NCBI GenBank assembly: GCA_040007095.1
Contig: JBDTVS010000109.1
Coordinates: forward strand, 1 to 7,245
Origin: JBDTVS01 sp040007095
Lineage (GTDB): Bacteria; Acidobacteriota; Vicinamibacteria; Vicinamibacterales; CAVVIG01
Direction: 5' to 3'
DNA length: 7,245 nt
A program made the position numbers and the translations under genes. A model generated the notes under the pieces. The model saw only the letters and a program-made list of their open reading frames with translations. It ran no database searches and was not told the DNA's origin. This document shows, piece after piece, positions 6,298 through 7,245 of the stretch (position 1 is its first letter; each line of letters opens with the position of its first letter).

Positions 6298-6315
6298 GCC
6301 GAAAAAGGCTTCGGC
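6298..6315. repeat. Small hairpin between divergent genes
   Basis: GCCGAA (6298-6303) and TTCGGC (6310-6315) can form a perfect 6-bp stem with a six-base loop. It lies just upstream of the receiver-domain start (6287) and 50 bp before the plus-strand small gene at 6365, so it would sit in the leader of one or both transcripts. On the minus strand the loop and stem contain five consecutive T residues, but not after the stem, so it is not a typical terminator. Confidence 0.35.
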
Positions 6316-6364
6316 GGTCCACAAATTGCACCACGGCCCGCCGGACATCAGCGGAGACTGAAAC

Positions 6365-6532
6365 ATGAAAGAAAGCACCACGGCTCCGGAACACGCAAAG
6401 GCGATTGCCCGGTGGGAGAACGACGGGGGCGCCGGCAAGTCGCCATTGGAGGAAGCCCGTGACGCAGGCGAGGCGCGCGCCGAGAAGGAACATCTACGCA
6501 TCCGCAAGGTCCCTCGACGGAGAGCGAAGTAG
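6365..6532 (+). CDS. Small hypothetical protein (55 aa)
   Basis: The ATG at 6365 is preceded by GGAG (6353-6356) with an eight-base spacer, and the frame ends with TAG at 6530-6532. The product is hydrophilic and highly charged. It has an A-I-A-R-W-E-N-D-G-G-A segment near residues 13-23, an Ala/Glu/Arg-rich stretch (E-A-R-D-A-G-E-A-R-A-E-K-E) likely to be helical, and a strongly basic end (K-V-P-R-R-R-A-K). I recall short proteobacterial and acidobacterial hypothetical proteins with a similar A-R-W-E-x-x-G-G motif, but no function is known to me. No signal peptide or membrane segment is present. It precedes the HPF-like gene by 174 bp on the same strand and may share a transcript with it. 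Confidence 0.55.
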   Translation: MKESTTAPEHAKAIARWENDGGAGKSPLEEARDAGEARAEKEHLRIRKVPRRRAK

Positions 6533-6706
6533 TGATCGCGATCAACATCGCCCGCCTCGCAGGCCGTGGTTCACCTCCCGGACGACGCCCGCGTCACACA
6601 TTGCAGTTGACGACGATGCATTCGTCGGATGTTCCAAATCGAAGAGATCATCCCGCAGAGCCGTATACTGTTGCGTCGTCACGCACCGCACACACACAAG
6701 GCTTGG

Positions 6707-7042
6707 ATGCCGATACAGACGAACACCGACCGTAGCATTGCGGGGAGCGACGGTTTGAGCGCGCAGGCGAACACTATCGTTGAAAGTGCCCTGGGACGGT
6801 TCAGCGGTCGAATCACCAGGGCGGAGATCTACCTGAGCGACAAGAACGGCGCTAGCGGCGGCGTTGAGGACAAACGTTGCATGATGGAAGCCCGCCTCGA
6901 AGGCCGGCAACCCATCGCCGTCACTCACCGGGCGGCGACCGTGGAGCAAGCCATGAAAGGCGCCGCCAACAAGCTCAAGCGAGCCATCGGAAGCACGATC
7001 GGGCGCCTGCGCGATGGTGAGGCGCGCACCGACACAACGTGA
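6707..7042 (+). CDS. HPF/RaiA-family ribosome-associated protein
   Basis: A 111-residue protein resembling hibernation-promoting factors, which bind the small ribosomal subunit and stabilise inactive ribosomes under starvation or stress. I chose the ATG at 6707 because M-P-I-Q-T-N-T-D-R matches the first strand of the family, and AAGG (6698-6701) sits five bases upstream; the frame can be extended to 6629. Features in order are the opening strand, a helix (A-N-T-I-V-E-S-A-L-G-R-F), a strand I-T-R-A-E-I-Y-L-S-D, C-M-M-E-A-R-L-E-G-R-Q-P-I-A-V-T, and a basic second helix (A-A-N-K-L-K-R-A-I). It is near the length of short HPF forms, with no long-form dimerisation domain. The TGA overlaps the GTG of the following GH15-like gene, so the two are probably co-translated. 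Such HPF variants commonly sit in stress-gene clusters. Confidence 0.85.
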   Translation: MPIQTNTDRSIAGSDGLSAQANTIVESALGRFSGRITRAEIYLSDKNGASGGVEDKRCMMEARLEGRQPIAVTHRAATVEQAMKGAANKLKRAIGSTIGRLRDGEARTDTT

Positions 7043-7245
7043 GCCCGACGAACAATGGGGCCTCCACTGTGCCAATCCGTGGAGGTCCCTGGCGTGATGT
7101 GGTGATGCGCGCCTTGATCACGCTCAAGGCGCTGACCTACCAGCCGACGGGCGCGATCGTGGCCGCGCCCACGACGTCGTTGCCCGAAACGCTCGCGGGC
7201 GTTCGGAACTGGGACTATCGCTATTGCTGGCTGCGGGATGCCACG
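7039..7245 (+). CDS. Glycoside hydrolase family 15-like protein, 5' part (runs off window; N-terminal domain missing)
   Basis: The frame runs to the window end for 69 codons. From about residue 15 it reads G-G-P-W-R-D-V-V-M-R-A-L-I-T-L-K-A-L-T-Y, then P-T-G-A-I-V-A-A-P-T-T-S-L-P-E and R-N-W-D-Y-R-Y-C-W-L-R-D-A-T. These are hallmark blocks at the start of the (alpha/alpha)6 catalytic barrel of GH15 glucoamylase/trehalase-like enzymes, which hydrolyse alpha-glucosidic bonds. Complete bacterial members normally have 200 or more residues of beta-sandwich domain before this point. Here the preceding DNA encodes HPF, so that domain is absent. The GTG at 7039 overlaps the HPF stop (GTGA), favouring coupled translation. 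A strong GGAGGT at 7081-7086 precedes in-frame GTG 7099 (12-base spacer) and ATG 7105. Whether this is a natural short form or a 5'-truncated gene depends on the rest of the gene. Confidence 0.82.
   Translation, partial: MSPTNNGASTVPIRGGPWRDVVMRALITLKALTYQPTGAIVAAPTTSLPETLAGVRNWDYRYCWLRDAT

Noticed and set aside
6605..6630. A V-D-D-D-A-F-V stretch in a plus-strand frame, resembling a receiver-domain start
   Set aside because: Only about ten residues match and nothing else of a receiver follows.
6607..6669. TTGACG (6607-6612) and TATACT (6664-6669) as a promoter for the HPF gene
   Set aside because: The spacing is far too long for one promoter, and neither box has a partner at about 17 bp.
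6532..6735. Plus-strand GTG frame of 67 codons beginning at the stop of the 55-aa gene
   Set aside because: Low-complexity basic sequence with no ribosome binding site beyond the overlap; it runs into the HPF start.

Overview
This is a high-GC bacterial window holding a few intact genes separated by gene remnants. No ribosomal RNA, tRNA or CRISPR array was seen. The secreted TlpA-type lipoprotein with doubled beta-rich N-terminal segments, the signal-peptide-bearing DsrE-like protein and the response-regulator remnant resemble proteins I associate with Acidobacteriota (Vicinamibacteria-like). Taxonomy is an inference; a high-GC proteobacterium is not excluded.

Layout. Positions 1-1172 (minus) carry most of a TlpA-family thiol-disulfide lipoprotein whose 3' end lies outside the window. 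Across a divergent intergenic region with an 11-bp direct repeat lies an exported DsrE-like protein (about 1545-2186, plus). Positions 2187-3433 are a gene graveyard. From 3433 downward on the minus strand there is a promising start of a zinc-type alcohol dehydrogenase of only about 20 codons. It is joined at a Pro-Ile-Pro-Asp-Val motif to a frameshifted and stop-interrupted gene resembling the N-terminal nuclease domain of type I restriction HsdR proteins. An unassigned coding-like fragment follows.

Positions 3497-5700 (minus) form a two-gene unit. A small GIY-YIG-like protein overlaps the probable start of a complete FtsH AAA+ zinc metalloprotease by ATGA. This FtsH resembles the accessory copies found on transmissible stress-tolerance islands. 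Positions 5823-6287 hold two truncated genes joined tail to tail: a plus-strand integrase-core transposase N-terminus and a minus-strand response-regulator receiver domain, meeting at about 6033-6038.

Positions 6365-7245 (plus) carry a 55-aa hypothetical protein, an HPF/RaiA-type ribosome-associated protein, and the start of a GH15 glucoamylase-like gene whose GTG overlaps the HPF stop codon. That GH15 frame starts directly at the catalytic-domain boundary, without the usual N-terminal domain.

Functionally, FtsH (membrane protein quality control), HPF (ribosome hibernation), an alcohol dehydrogenase remnant, GH15 and a receiver-domain remnant together look like a stress or energy-limitation gene cluster that recombination has eroded. 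I see no clearly new defence or mobile system. The most unusual points are the two chimeric junctions, the GIY-YIG/FtsH coupling and the HPF/GH15 coupling with a shortened GH15.
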